Assembly (NCBI GenBank): GCA_030141605.1 | Contig: JAQGDQ010001780.1 | Location: forward strand, 1 to 25,735 | Origin: Tubiluchus corallicola | Taxonomy: Eukaryota; Priapulida; Priapulimorpha; Priapulimorphida; Tubiluchidae | Direction: 5' to 3' | DNA length: 25,735 bases | Shown here: in pieces, positions 9,013-18,667 of the stretch | Numbering within the stretch: position 1 is the first letter of the stretch | Layout of the letters: every line of letters begins with the position of its first letter | Made by a program: the position numbers and the translations under genes | Notes under the pieces: generated by a model | Seen by the model: the letters and a program-made list of their open reading frames with translations, nothing else | What the model was told of the DNA's origin: nothing | The model's database searches: none

Positions 9013-9702
9013 AAACGCAAAAAGGCAGCACTGTTACATCGTCCACAGCATTCACAATGTCTGAAAAAGCACACCCAGCTGATGTTAGTTCTACAGTGCT
9101 TTTACTATAGGTTTGACACGTCGAATGTAGACACAGGAAAGTTCAAATGTGACTTAGGTAAGTCAAATGTAGACATAGGAATTTCGAATGTGTTTTGGTA
9201 ACTCAAATGTGACTTAGGTAAGACAAATGTAGACATAGGACATTTGACTTGACATGTGTCTACATTTGATATACCAAAAACGCTTAAGATTTGTTGAAAA
9301 CCATTGTTAACACATTTGAACTGCCTAAGTCAACATTTGAGTTACCAAGACACATTTGAATTACCTAAATCTACATTTGACTTAACGTATGTCTACATTT
9401 GACGTGTAAAACCTATAGATGGCAGCAAAAACAGTGCTAACGACATTATTAAACGCAAAAAAGGCAGCACTGTTACATCGTCCACAGCATTCACAATGTC
9501 TGAAAAAGCACACCCGGCTGATATTAGTTCTACAGTGCTTTTACCAGATGGCAGCAAAAACAGTGCTAACGACATTATTAAACGCAAAAAACGTGAAACG
9601 TTTACTTTTCCATAACGCTGACCAAGCCATGCGAGCAAATCAGCGAACAAGCCTACTGTCAAACATAGCGTATCTTCACTGAAAGATATTGATCCAAACT
9701 AA
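9013..9702 (+). pseudogene. Decayed coding-like segment with 43-residue internal repeats, split by a fold-back element
   Basis: Two copies of a ~129-bp unit lie head to tail. One is interrupted (9013-9105 plus 9418-9450) and one is whole (9451-9579), with the start of a third after it. One frame reads MSEKAHPADISSTVLLPDG, then SKNSANDIIKRKK. It is a whole number of codons long, so the frame is kept from copy to copy. After KRETFTFP the same frame meets TAA (9613) and TGA (9619), then resumes as HASKSANKPTVKHSV up to TAA at 9700. Copy 1 ends prematurely at TAG where the transposon entered. The longer Met-initiated frame at 9419-9682 is probably a shadow. No family was recognised. Confidence 0.35.
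9108..9415 (+). mobile_element. Fold-back element A, left-arm copy (308 bp)
   Basis: The ends are TAGGTTTGACACGTC and, reversed, TAGGTTTTACACGTC, flanked by TA on both sides (9106-9107, 9416-9417). The interior of each inverted repeat is itself a tandem array of ~20-bp subrepeats of the type TCAAATGTRGACWTAGGTAA. The two halves are in opposite orientation around a short centre near AACGCTTAAG. The undisrupted sister repeat (TTTTACCAGATGGC at about 9540) serves as a near-empty site (TTTTAC-TA-GATGGC). It has no ORF. TA duplication fits Tc1/mariner-like or related insertion; the subrepeated long inverted repeats resemble Drosophila FB or sea urchin Tu-type fold-back elements. Confidence 0.8.
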
Positions 9703-9788
9703 CGATTTCTGTGTTTTGAATGATTACAGTACACACGCCAACCTACACGCACGCATGCACGTGCAAGAGACAAGTGGTGTGAGCCAAA

Positions 9789-10077
9789 ATGCAAGTTCTT
9801 CTGCAAGACAGAAAGCTCCTTGAGGATTTCTCGAGTAATATGTCACTTACATGTAAATGTAGTACGCTGAAACAACTTTAAGGAGGATGCAGCCGAGATA
9901 AAGTGCAACCATGCAAAGCAATTCGCTGAATCGAGGAAATTGGAGAAACATGCGTTACAAAAAAAACTTGAATCCTCAAATGAGGACTATGATTGGAGAA
10001 AGAACAGACACAATGATTGAAATCGTCTTCGTGAAGCCCTACAAGGCAGTTGCTTTTCAATCAATCAATGTAAATAA
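9789..10077 (+). pseudogene. Coiled-coil-like pseudogene fragment
   Basis: An ATG at 9789 opens MQVLLQDRKLLEDFSSNMS and continues to TAA at 9879. Shifted one base, the reading continues as KEDAAEIKCNHAKQFAESRK and KKLESSNEDYDWRKNRHND to TGA at 10018. Past that stop it reads NRLREALQGSCFSINQCK to TAA at 10075, which overlaps an AATAAA word. The charged, leucine- and alanine-spaced run looks like a coiled coil. One frameshift and one internal stop make it a broken reading frame. In the right arm the first ATG is CTG. The 62-residue frame beginning at 9911 is another frame of the same DNA. The family is unknown; chance cannot be excluded. Confidence 0.35.
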
Positions 10078-10225
10078 ATTATTAAAATTATTAAAATAAT
10101 TGATACATGTGCAGAAAGAAAGATTTATAGAAATTCAAAGTTCAAATAATTAATAAATTAATATTTAACATTTTTGGGGACCAAAAAGCATTTATGGCTT
10201 GCGGGAATGTTAATAAAATGTATTA
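10078..10225. other. AT-rich arm DNA
   Basis: TTATTAAAATTATTAAAA and TAATTAATAAATTAATATT runs, then unique sequence up to the TA target of fold-back element B. No gene seen. Confidence 0.5.
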
Positions 10226-10856
10226 TAGGTTTCACACATCAAATGTAGACACACTAAAGTTCAAATGTGACTTAGGTAAGTCAAATGTAGATGCATTACT
10301 TTGAATAAATCGGTAATTAACTGATCTAAGTGCAAATTACAAAAAGATAAACCAAAGATAGTCATCACCTCTTTCATAACTTTTAAAAATGCGTTGTTTA
10401 TCCTCAAACTGAATTTTTTGATAAACCATAACCATAGAATTCTACATTTTATTTGCCAACGTTCTACAAAAAATGTCGGCAGAAAAGAATAAATTGGTTC
10501 CCACTTCCCAATGAACAGTGAATCACTAATTAGTTTTTTAAGTAATGCATTAACACTGCATTAATGAATTAGTTTCTCTCAAGAAACATTGTTTATTTTA
10601 AGAATGTATTGTTTTCTCTAACAGTTCCAATGGTATGTAAAGTTTACAGAATATTAGTGAACTATTAGTAGGCCTATAAAGTTATTATTTTCACAGCAGT
10701 TATTAAATTGAGATTAAAGGAGATTAAATTTAACATCCTTAAGCTTTACTACCTATCCACATTTCAGATACCAATGTCACATTTGACTTGACATGTGTCT
10801 ACATTTGACTTACCAAAAACGTTTAATATTTCTTGAAAACCATTGAACTACCTAAA
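10226..10856 (+). mobile_element. Fold-back element B, left-arm copy, truncated by a minisatellite
   Basis: The outer end TAGGTTTCACACATC is preceded by TA (10224-10225) and followed by 20-bp subrepeats (to about 10290). About 470 bp of unique interior (10290-10760) follows, then the start of the opposite inverted repeat (10770-10856: CACATTTGACTTGACATG, CATTTGACTTACC). The intact copy in the right arm is 717 bp. Here the far terminus is missing and the 30/34-bp minisatellite begins at the ACCTAAA word of a subrepeat. Confidence 0.75.
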
Positions 10857-13275
10857 CTCCGATGTCACGTCGAGAACAAGACTAAACTCTGATGTCACGT
10901 CGAGAACAAGACTAAACTCTGATGTCGCGCCGAGAACAAGACTAAACTCTGATGTCGCGCCGAGAACAAGACTAAACTCTGATGTCACGTCGAGAACAAG
11001 GGATACCTAAACTCCGATGTCACGTCGAGAACAAGACTAAACTCTGATGTCACGTCGAGAACAAGACTAAACTCTGATGTCGCGCCGAGAACAAGACTAA
11101 ACTCTGATGTCGCGCCGAGAAAAAGACTAAACTCTGATGTCGCGCCGAGAATAAGGGATACCTAAACTCTGATGTCACGTCGAGAACAAGACTAAACTCT
11201 GATGTCGCGCCGAGAACAAGACTAAACTCTGATGTCGCGCCGAGAACAAGACTAAACTCTGATGTCGCGCCGAGAACAAGACTAAACTCTGATGTCGCGC
11301 CGAGAACAAGACTAAACTCCGATGTCGCGTCGAGAACAAGACTAAACTCTGATGTCACGTCGAGAACAAGACTAAACTCTGATGTCACGCCGAGAATAAG
11401 ACTAAACTCTGATGTCGCGCCGAGAACAAGACTAAACTCTGATATCGCGCCGAGAACAAGACTAAACTCTGATGTCGCGTCGAGAACAAGACTAAACTCT
11501 GATGTCAGGTCGAGAACAAGACTAAACTCTGATGTCACGTCGAGAACAAGACTAAACTCTGATGTCACGTCGAGAACAAGGGATACCTAAACTCCGATGT
11601 CGCGTCGAGAACAAGACTAAACTCTGATATCACGTCGAGAACATGACTAAACTCTGATGTCGCGTCGAGAACAAGACTAAACTCTGATATCACGTCGAGA
11701 ACATGACTAAACTCTGATATCACGTCGAGAACAAGACTAAACTCTGATATCACGTCGAGAACAAGGGATACCTAAACTCTGATATCACGTCGAGAACAAG
11801 GGATACCTAAACTCTGATATCACGTCGAGAACAAGACTAAACTCTGATATCACGTCGAGAACAAAGGATACCTAAACTCTGATGTCACGTCGAGAACAAG
11901 GGATACCTAAACTCTGATATCACGTCGAGAACAAAGGATACCTAAACTCTGATATCACGTCGAGAACAAGGGATACCTAAACTCTGATATCACGTCGAGA
12001 ACAAAGGATACCTAAACTCTGATATCACGTCGAGAACAAGGGATACCTAAACTCTGATATCACGTCGAGAACAAAGGATACCTAAACTCTGATGTCACGT
12101 CGAGAACAAGGGATACCTAAACTCTGATATCACGTCGAGAACAAAGGATACCTAAACTCTGATGTCACGTCGAGAACAAGGGATACCTAAACTCTGATAT
12201 CACGTTGAGAACAAGGGATACCTAAACTCTGCTATCACGTGGAGAACAAGGGATACCTAAACTCTGATATCACGTCGAGAACAAGGGATACCTAAACTCT
12301 GATATCACGTCGAGAACAAATGATACCTAAACTCTGATATCACGTCGAGAACAAGGGATACCTAAACTCTGATATCACGTCGAGAACAAGGGATACCTAA
12401 ACTCTGATATCACGTCGAGAACAAGGGATACCTAAACTCTGATATCACGTCGAGAACAAGGGATACCTAAACTCTGATGTCACGTCGAGAACAAGGGATA
12501 CCTAAACTCTGATATCACGTCGAGAACAAGGGATACCTAAACTCTGATATCACGTCGAGAACAAGGGATACCTAAACTCTGATGTCACGTCGAGAACAAG
12601 GGATACCTAAACTCTGATATCACGTCGAGAACAAGGGATACCTAAACTCTGATGTCACGTCGAGAACAAGGGATACCTAAACTCTGATATCACGTCGAGA
12701 ACAAGGGATACCTAAACTCTGATATCACGTCGAGAACAAGGGATACCTAAACTCTGATATCACGTCGAGAACAAGGGATACCTAAACTCCGATGTCACGT
12801 CGAGAACAAGACTAAACTCTGATGTCACGTCGAGAACAAGGGATACCTAAACTCTGATATCACGTCGAGAACAAGGGATACCTAAACTCTGATGTCACGT
12901 CGAGAACAAGGGATACCTAAACTCTGATGTCACGTCGAGAACAAGGGATACCTAAACTCCGATGTCACGTTGAGAACAAGGGATACCTAAACTCCGATAT
13001 CACGTTGAGAACAAGGGATACCTAAACTCTGATGTCACGTTGAGAACAAGGGATACCTAAACTCTGATATCACGTCGAGAACAAGGGATACCTAAACTCT
13101 GATATCACGTCGAGAACAAGGGATACCTAAACTCCGATGTCACGTCGAGAACAAGACTAAACTCTGATGTCACGTCGAGAACAAGACTAAACTCTGATGT
13201 CACGTCGAGAACAAGGGATACCTAAACTCCGATGTTACGCCGAGAACAAGACTAAACTCTGATGTCGCGCCGAGA
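10857..13275 (+). repeat. 30/34-bp compound minisatellite (about 75 units)
   Basis: Two interleaved unit lengths share ACTCTGATGTCACGTCGAGA. A 30-bp form begins ACTAAACTC and a 34-bp form begins GGATACCTAAACTC. Units are blocked: 10860-11580 is mostly 30-bp with a GTCGCGCCGAG variant; 11590-12780 is mostly 34-bp with GATATCACG; 12780-13275 is mixed. Common differences (GATGTC/GATATC, CGCGC/CACGT) are transitions, several at CpG. Where units are 30 bp the minus strand stays open as a decapeptide repeat (TSEFSLVLDA), a side effect of the length being divisible by three. It has no counterpart in the right arm. Confidence 0.97.
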
Positions 13276-14336
13276 ACTCAAATTTAATTTCTGGTTCGCT
13301 AATTAACTAAAGGTGCCTAAAAATGTGTCCTTGAAAATGTTTATTATTAATATATGTTGTTCGAAGGGGTGATTCCTACATATATAGTGAATGAAACAAA
13401 TAAACAATAAATTGAAACATCATGATGTACTTATTTAAAATTCAACAGAAAATACAATTCATAATAAAAATCCTCTGAAAGTAAAGTAAAGATATTAGTA
13501 GACGTCACAGCAATAACAGATTACAATTCCAATATATCATTTTGGGAAAATTTATATTCCCTATAACGGGGACAAACTATACCCGTTTCCTACAGTGCAC
13601 TTATTTGTGGGAAAAAACTATATTAACTAAATCACTTGGTGTTTGGTGAGAAACCTGTGCTGTCTACTTTACGGCAGATCGAGTTTCTTCCAATTTCTTA
13701 ATTGCTGCCTCGGTCTTTATACCAGGCTTTATTCATTCAACACATTAAGTAGCTAATGGGACCACTGAGTCAAGTTTTGTATTTACATACTTGCACAATA
13801 GAACTACAGAAGTAATTGTGTACATACTTTTGAAGGCACTTCCTACAGTTATTTACATGAGGCAAATACTTGATTTGCTACTCGGAAATGTACTTCCGAC
13901 ATCTGGTATAAAAAAGAAAGGAATTCCAGATTAAATTCATGTACAGAGTTTTTCTTAGACCTGTTTCTTGCGACAGATGTACAAGAGAAAGGTAGTTTTA
14001 ATTAATAATAGCATACCATAGGTATGAATAACTTATTTTGCTCCTTTGTTCTTATCAAAACTAGTGCCACAAACATTGCAAACGCAAATGACTGTAAAAT
14101 TTTATTTCCTGTGTACAGTTTTTACTAAGAATCGTTCAATAATTGCTGCATACGTTCGAGAGGAACCTCTTCCACGAATATGGTAAAAACGAACAAATTA
14201 AAAACTTATGGAGAGATTTTCCATAAAAGCCTGTGGAGACGTTAATTATTTGGTGCGAGCTAATAAAATGAGAAAACGGAGGCGTGTTACTAAGTTTGTT
14301 CCTTCCCTAGAATTTAAACGCAGCAAAAATTATAAT
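13276..14336. other. Spacer DNA, no gene seen
   Basis: Single-copy-looking AT-rich sequence with no partner in the window. No tRNA, transposon end or convincing coding region was recognised. A short frame from 14208 (starting MERFSIKACGDV) runs straight into the next minisatellite and is not supported. Confidence 0.5.
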
Positions 14337-14622
14337 TTACAGCAGAAACTGTACCATAACTTACAGCAGAAACTGTACCATAACTTCGGTAGACACTGTA
14401 CCATAACTACAGCAGAAACTGTACCATAACTACAGCAGAAACTGTACCATAACTACAGCAGAAACTGTACCATAACTACAGCAGAAACTGTACCATAACT
14501 TACAGCAGAAACTGTACCATAACTTACAGCAGAAACTGTACCATAACTACAGCAGAAACTGTACCATAACTACAGCAGAAACTGTACCATAACTTACAGC
14601 AGAAACTGTACCATAACTACAG
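14337..14622 (+). repeat. 23/24-bp minisatellite (12 units)
   Basis: The unit is ACAGCAGAAACTGTACCATAA plus CT or CTT, so lengths alternate between 23 and 24 bp. I count 12 CTGTACCATAAC landmarks. The third unit is variant (TCGGTAGACACTGT). Each unit can form an ACAG-CAGAA-CTGT hairpin. Confidence 0.96.
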
Positions 14623-15042
14623 TAGCTGCTCTCAACTCCACTTATTGTTTCACTGCGCATAAATTTTGCTGAAACCTGTGCACGCAGGTAGATTTATTGG
14701 TTGGCAGCGAGGTTTCATAACGTGTTGCGGTATTAATAGATACACGCTACGATGAATAACATCAGGTGTTTGGTGCCCAAAATTATAGAACAAATCGAGG
14801 CAAACTTTATTTCGTCTCTGTTTAATGTAAAACAGGAAGGTTTTTAAAGGAGAAGAAATGGGAATTTAAAAGTGTATCCCAAAAAACTTTTCATACAAAG
14901 TTATATTGCTTAGTATATTTTGCTTACCGGTTTTAAAGGACTTTAAAAATACTGTTTAAGTATTCGGGCCGTCTGCTAAAACGGCGGTGCGTCACTATCC
15001 CAGCAGATATCCGCGGATACACCGACAGACATTATTGTTCTA
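14623..15042. other. Spacer DNA, no gene seen
   Basis: Unique sequence with a GC-richer patch (about 14967-15030) holding GGCCGTCTGCTAAAACGGCGG and ATATCCGCGGATA. No gene or RNA was recognised. Confidence 0.5.
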
Positions 15043-15125
15043 CAACCTGGGTTCCCAACCTGGCGGAAATTACCCTCCTGGGGGTAATTTGGCTGTTTCT
15101 GGAGGGTAAATCAGGCGTATTAGGA
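15043..15125 (+). mobile_element. hAT-like transposon terminal fragment
   Basis: The segment reads CCTGGGTTCCCAACCTGG, then AATTACCCTCCTGGGGGTAA and TTTGGCTGTTTCTGGAGGG. The GGTTCCCAACCTGGNGG start with an AATTACCC/GGGTAATT stem is a pattern I associate with the ends of animal hAT elements. The matching second end, a target duplication and transposase were not found, so this is a relic and the family call is from pattern memory. Confidence 0.5.
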
Positions 15126-16108
15126 AAACTTTGCAGATTGGTCTCATCTCGGAGATTTCAGCTTTTCCTGTCCTTCGATGGATCTGTACTCAACCCCAAC
15201 TCGTACACAATCGTTATCCCTATATCTGGGCTTGCTATCCCTATCATCCTTACTTGCTCCTTAGCAACGCACGTTTGCTCGTCATCAGCCAGTATGCCTG
15301 ACTCATCTCTACAGCTAATGTAGACGTTACATTACAAGACACATAATAAAAGACAATTAGCGAAGAGTGTGCTACGAATGCCATCATTATTTTTTAAAAT
15401 TTCGCGCAGTGTTATCGAAACTTGCTTCAAACCAGTTATCGTTAAAATGGCTGCGACTAACGGTCATCGTGGAACAAAACAAAATGATTTTTCATATCAC
15501 ACCCTATGCTGAAGTACGGTAAACGTAAACACATACACACGTATACATTTTAGCACCTATAATAGTGTCGAAGTGTTTCTGATAATAAAAGAATTTGTTA
15601 AAAACTTACTTAACCATGGCGAGCCCAACTATTGATGACATCACAACTTAACATAATTTTCAACAGCACAAACATTCCGTGAGCGTGTTGCACGTGTTTG
15701 CGAAAGCGAAAATTGAAGTACAGTGTTACCACTGTATCACATTCTTAGTGATATGTAAAATCTCCGCAAATTTAAAATTTAAAATTCAAATTTAAAGTTT
15801 AACGCTATCTTATACATGAGCTCTCGAACGTGTGTACTACGTCACAACCGAACACTTCTAAACTGAGACGTACAGCATCTGTTTTTTATGCAACACATTT
15901 CCGACATGTAGGCCAACGCGTTTCCCGTCTAACCAGCGAATAGCGAATGCGAACAGCGTATTTATATGCACTTTTATAAATATTTATATATGCATACGTA
16001 ATAATGTGTCTGTACTGTATGTTTGTTTATTTTCCGATCCTTTTTTCTGTTTACTACAGTTAACGTTAAATTGTCGTCTGCTGTTGTATGATGTATGTGG
16101 ATGTTTAC
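15126..16108. other. Spacer DNA up to fold-back element B, no gene seen
   Basis: The only open frame (15138-15323, + strand) starts next to the hAT-like end and has no recognisable domain. A TTTAAAATTTAAAATTCAAATTTAAA patch lies near 15770. Nothing else stands out. Confidence 0.5.
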
Positions 16109-16110
16109 TA

Positions 16111-16827
16111 TAGGTTTTCCCTGTCAAATATAGACCAACGTTAAGTCAAATGTAGATTTAGGTAATTCAAATGTGTCTTGGTAACTCTAATGTAGATTTA
16201 GGTTGTTCAATGGTTTTCAAGAAATATTAAACGTTTTTGGTAAGTCAAATGTAGACACATGTCAAGTCAAATGTGACATTGGTATCTGAAATGTGGATAG
16301 GTAGTAAAGCTTAAGGATGTTAAATTTAATCTCCTTTAATCTCAATTTAATAACTGCTGTGAAAATAATAACTTTATAGGCCTACTAATAGTTCACTAAT
16401 ATTCTGTAAACTTTACATACCATTGGAACTGTTAGAGAAAACAATACATTCTTAAAATAAACAATGTTTCTTGAGAGAAACTAATTCATTAATGCAGGGT
16501 TAATGCAGTACTTAAAAAACTAATTAGTGATTCACTGTTCATTGGGAAGTGGGAACCAATTTATTCTTTTCTGCCGACATTTTTTGTAGAACGTTGGCAA
16601 ATAAAATGTAGAATTCTATGGTTATGGTTTATCAAAAAATTCAGTTTGAGGATAAACAACGCATTTTTAAAAGTTATGAAAGAGGTGATGACTATCTTTG
16701 GTTTATCTTTTTGTAATTTGCACTTAGATCAGTTAATTACCGATTTATTCAAAGTAATGCATCTACATTTGACTTACCTAAGTCACATTTGAACTTTAGT
16801 GTGTCTACATTTGATGTGTGAAACCTA
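16111..16827 (+). mobile_element. Fold-back element B, right-arm copy, intact (717 bp)
   Basis: The ends are TAGGTTTTCCCTGTC and, reversed, TAGGTTTCACACATC, with TA on both sides (16109-16110, 16828-16829). A longer inner-facing inverted repeat (16111-16290) and a shorter outer one (about 16755-16827) are made of ~20-bp subrepeats. About 470 bp of interior lies between them and is shared with the left copy. The inner-facing ~85 bp (16111-16196) have no equivalent in the left arm, so the palindrome breakpoint falls inside this element. It has no coding capacity. Confidence 0.8.
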
Positions 16828-16975
16828 TAATACATTTTATTAACATTCCCGCAAGCCATAAATGCTTTTTGGTCCCCAAAAATGTTAAATATTAATTTAT
16901 TAATTATTTGAACTTTGAATTTCTATAAATCTTTCTTTCTGCACATGTATCAATTATTTTAATAATTTTAATAAT

Positions 16976-17264
16976 TTATTTACATTGATTGATTGAAAAG
17001 CAACTGCCTTGTAGGGCTTCACGAAGACGATTTCAATCATTGTGTCTGTTCTTTCTCCAATCATAGTCCTCATTTGAGGATTCAAGTTTTTTTTGTAACG
17101 CATGTTTCTCCAATTTCCTCGATTCAGCGAATTGCTTTGCATGGTTGCACTTTATCTCGGCTGCATCCTCCTTAAAGTTGTTTCAGCGTACTACATTTAC
17201 ATGTAAGTGACATATTACTCGAGAAATCCTCAAGGAGCTTTCTGTCTTGCAGAAGAACTTGCAG
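16976..17264 (-). pseudogene. Coiled-coil-like pseudogene fragment, right-arm copy
   Basis: Inverted copy of the fragment at 9789-10077. The ~190 bp around 16954-17175 translate identically to the left copy, so the same frameshift and internal stop are present. The leading ATG of the left copy is CTG here. Shared lesions mean the decay happened before the arms separated. Confidence 0.35.
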
Positions 17265-17350
17265 TTTGGTTCACACCACTTGTCTCTTGCACGTGCATGC
17301 GTGCGTGTAGGTTGGCGTGTGTACTGTAATCATTCAAAACACAGAAATCG

Positions 17351-17993
17351 TTAGTTTGGATCAATATCTTTCAGTGAAGATACGCTATGTTTGACAGTAG
17401 GCTTGTTCGCTGATTTGCTCGCATGGCTTGGTCAGCGTTATGGAAAAGTAAACGTTTCACGTTTTTTGCGTTTAATAATGTCGTTAGCACTGTTTTTGCT
17501 GCCATCTGGTAAAAGCACTGTAGAACTAATATCAGCCGGGTGTGCTTTTTCAGACATTGTGAATGCTGTGGACGATGTAACAGTGCTGCCTTTTTTGCGT
17601 TTAATAATGTCGTTAGCACTGTTTTTGCTGCCATCTATAGGTTTTACATGTCAAATATAGACCTACGTTAAGTCAAATGTAGATTTAGGTAATTCAAATG
17701 TGTCTTGGTAACTCAAATGTAGACTTAGGCAGTTCAAATGTGTTAACAATGGTTTTCAACAATTGTCCTATGTCTACATTTGACTTACCTAAGTCACAAT
17801 TGAGTTACCAAAACACATTCGAAATTCCTATGTCTACATTTGACTTACCTAAGTCACATTTGAACTTTCCTGTGTCTACATTTGACGTGTAAAACCTATT
17901 GTAAAAGCACTGTAGAACTAACATCAGCTGGGTGTGCTTTTTCGGACATTGTGAATGCTGTGGACGTAACAGTGCTACCTTTTTTGCGTTTAG
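17351..17993 (-). pseudogene. Decayed 43-residue-repeat segment, right-arm copy
   Basis: Mirror of 9013-9702, again with one repeat split by fold-back element A (17638-17898). It carries the same TAA and TGA in the downstream part. The interrupted repeat has lost one codon (GACGATGTAACAG against GACGTAACAG) and has substitutions of its own. Confidence 0.35.
17638..17898 (-). mobile_element. Fold-back element A, right-arm copy (261 bp)
   Basis: It has the same insertion site as the left copy (ATC-TA before it; TTGTAAAAGCAC after it, with the second TA changed to TT). About 47-52 bp of the centre, including the AACGCTTAAG part, are missing relative to 9108-9415. Subrepeats of the TCAAATGT type are kept. 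Confidence 0.78.
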
Positions 17994-18212
17994 AGTTCAG
18001 TTAGAGGCTGTAAGCATACGTTTGTGTTTTCCGTACAAATATTAAGTCATAAACTTGCTGATATGTCTGAAATATTTTCCTAGTTAGTAATGTGTTGAAG
18101 ATTCATGAAGCCATGTCTATAATTCACGCATGTTGTTAAATGCTGAGATTAGTATTATATAATATAGCTTGTATGGTCAGCAACAGTTTTTATTTAATAC
18201 TAAAAAGTCGTA

Positions 18213-18548
18213 TTACATAAATCGGCAAACGCCAATCAACCAGTGGGGTCCACCTCCTAAAGGGCTGCTGTCATAAAAGAAATCCAAATATGTATGTGCG
18301 GTACGTACGTACGCACGCACGCATAGGTGGTGGGGGTAATTGTTGAACAACTGCTCGAGTTGGCCATGGTTTACGTCAGCCCACCTTATCTGTTGGTGTT
18401 GCAACTTGTTCCTAGACGAAAAAGTATATTCTCCAAGCAAACTTGCTCTTAATCTGAGATCTTCTGCCTTGAAGACTTTATTTAGATCTAAATGAGCAAT
18501 AACAGGCGCATATAACGCGACTCCGGAATTGTAAAGACGGTATTGCAA
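18213..18548 (-). CDS. Unrecognised ORF, 111 codons, mirror of the 8454 ORF
   Basis: It begins MQYRLYNSGVALYAPVI and keeps RLRASLLGEYTFSS and HQQIRWADVNHGQLEQL, then continues as FNNYPHHLCVRAYV and YDSSPLGGGPHWLIGVC to a stop. It is 14 codons longer than the left version because of the downstream indel. No domain, signal or membrane segment was recognised. The only hint of selection is that the 12-bp difference between arms keeps the frame. It lies 47 nt downstream of the tRNA-Ala gene on the same strand, which argues against a genuine mRNA start there. Confidence 0.25.
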   Translation of the reverse strand: MQYRLYNSGVALYAPVIAHLDLNKVFKAEDLRLRASLLGEYTFSSRNKLQHQQIRWADVNHGQLEQLFNNYPHHLCVRAYVRTAHTYLDFFYDSSPLGGGPHWLIGVCRFM

Positions 18549-18595
18549 AGACCAACCTGTTATACCTTACCAAAAGGTTATAAAGGGATTAAAAA

Positions 18596-18667
18596 TGGAG
18601 ATGCGGGGTATCGAACCCCGGGCCTTTCGCATGCAAAGCGAACGCTCTACCACTGAGCTACATCCCC
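18596..18667 (-). tRNA. tRNA-Ala(TGC): tRNA-Ala (anticodon TGC), right-arm copy
   Basis: Identical over 72 nt to the gene at 8334-8405: same G3:U70 pair, TTTGCAT anticodon loop, A box (18650-18660) and B box (18607-18617). A five-T terminator follows (18591-18595 on the complementary strand). The 21 bp immediately upstream differ from the left copy at three positions, and the flank downstream differs by one T and one substitution, so the identity is specific to the gene body. The two genes are convergent across the spacer. Confidence 0.97.

Larger units (their letters stand above)
1838..10856 (+). repeat. Left arm of the giant imperfect palindrome
   Basis: Nearly every landmark recurs in reverse complement in the right arm. 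Paired positions are: element end 2020 with 24899; 72-bp array 3781 with 22714; hAT MITE 5627 with 21168; tRNA 8334 with 18667; fold-back element 9415 with 17638; inner limit 10856 with 16197. The paired sums drift from about 26919 down to 26495 and back up to 27053 because the arms differ in repeat number and indels. Unique parts look well over 90 percent identical by eye. Alignment is secure from about 2020; further out only pentamer satellite is shared. Confidence 0.93.

Noticed and set aside
9878-10060. Minus-strand 60-codon frame, its mirror at 16993-17175, and the 9393-9662 / 17391-17660 frames
   Set aside because: They lie opposite the more protein-like frames of the decayed segments. 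Identity between arms reflects DNA identity, not selection.
11050-11753. Minus-strand frame encoding a decapeptide repeat (TSEFSLVLDV)
   Set aside because: It is open only where the minisatellite units are 30 bp, a multiple of three. The 34-bp units break it, and there is no flanking coding sequence.
10857-13275. Possible CRISPR-like array (also the 72-bp and 101-bp arrays)
   Set aside because: Units are directly adjacent without unique spacers, two unit lengths are mixed, no cas-like gene is present, and the context is eukaryotic.
15138-15323. 61-codon frame in the spacer, and the 14208-14429 frame
   Set aside because: Neither has a recognisable domain or a counterpart. The second is largely the 23/24-bp minisatellite.
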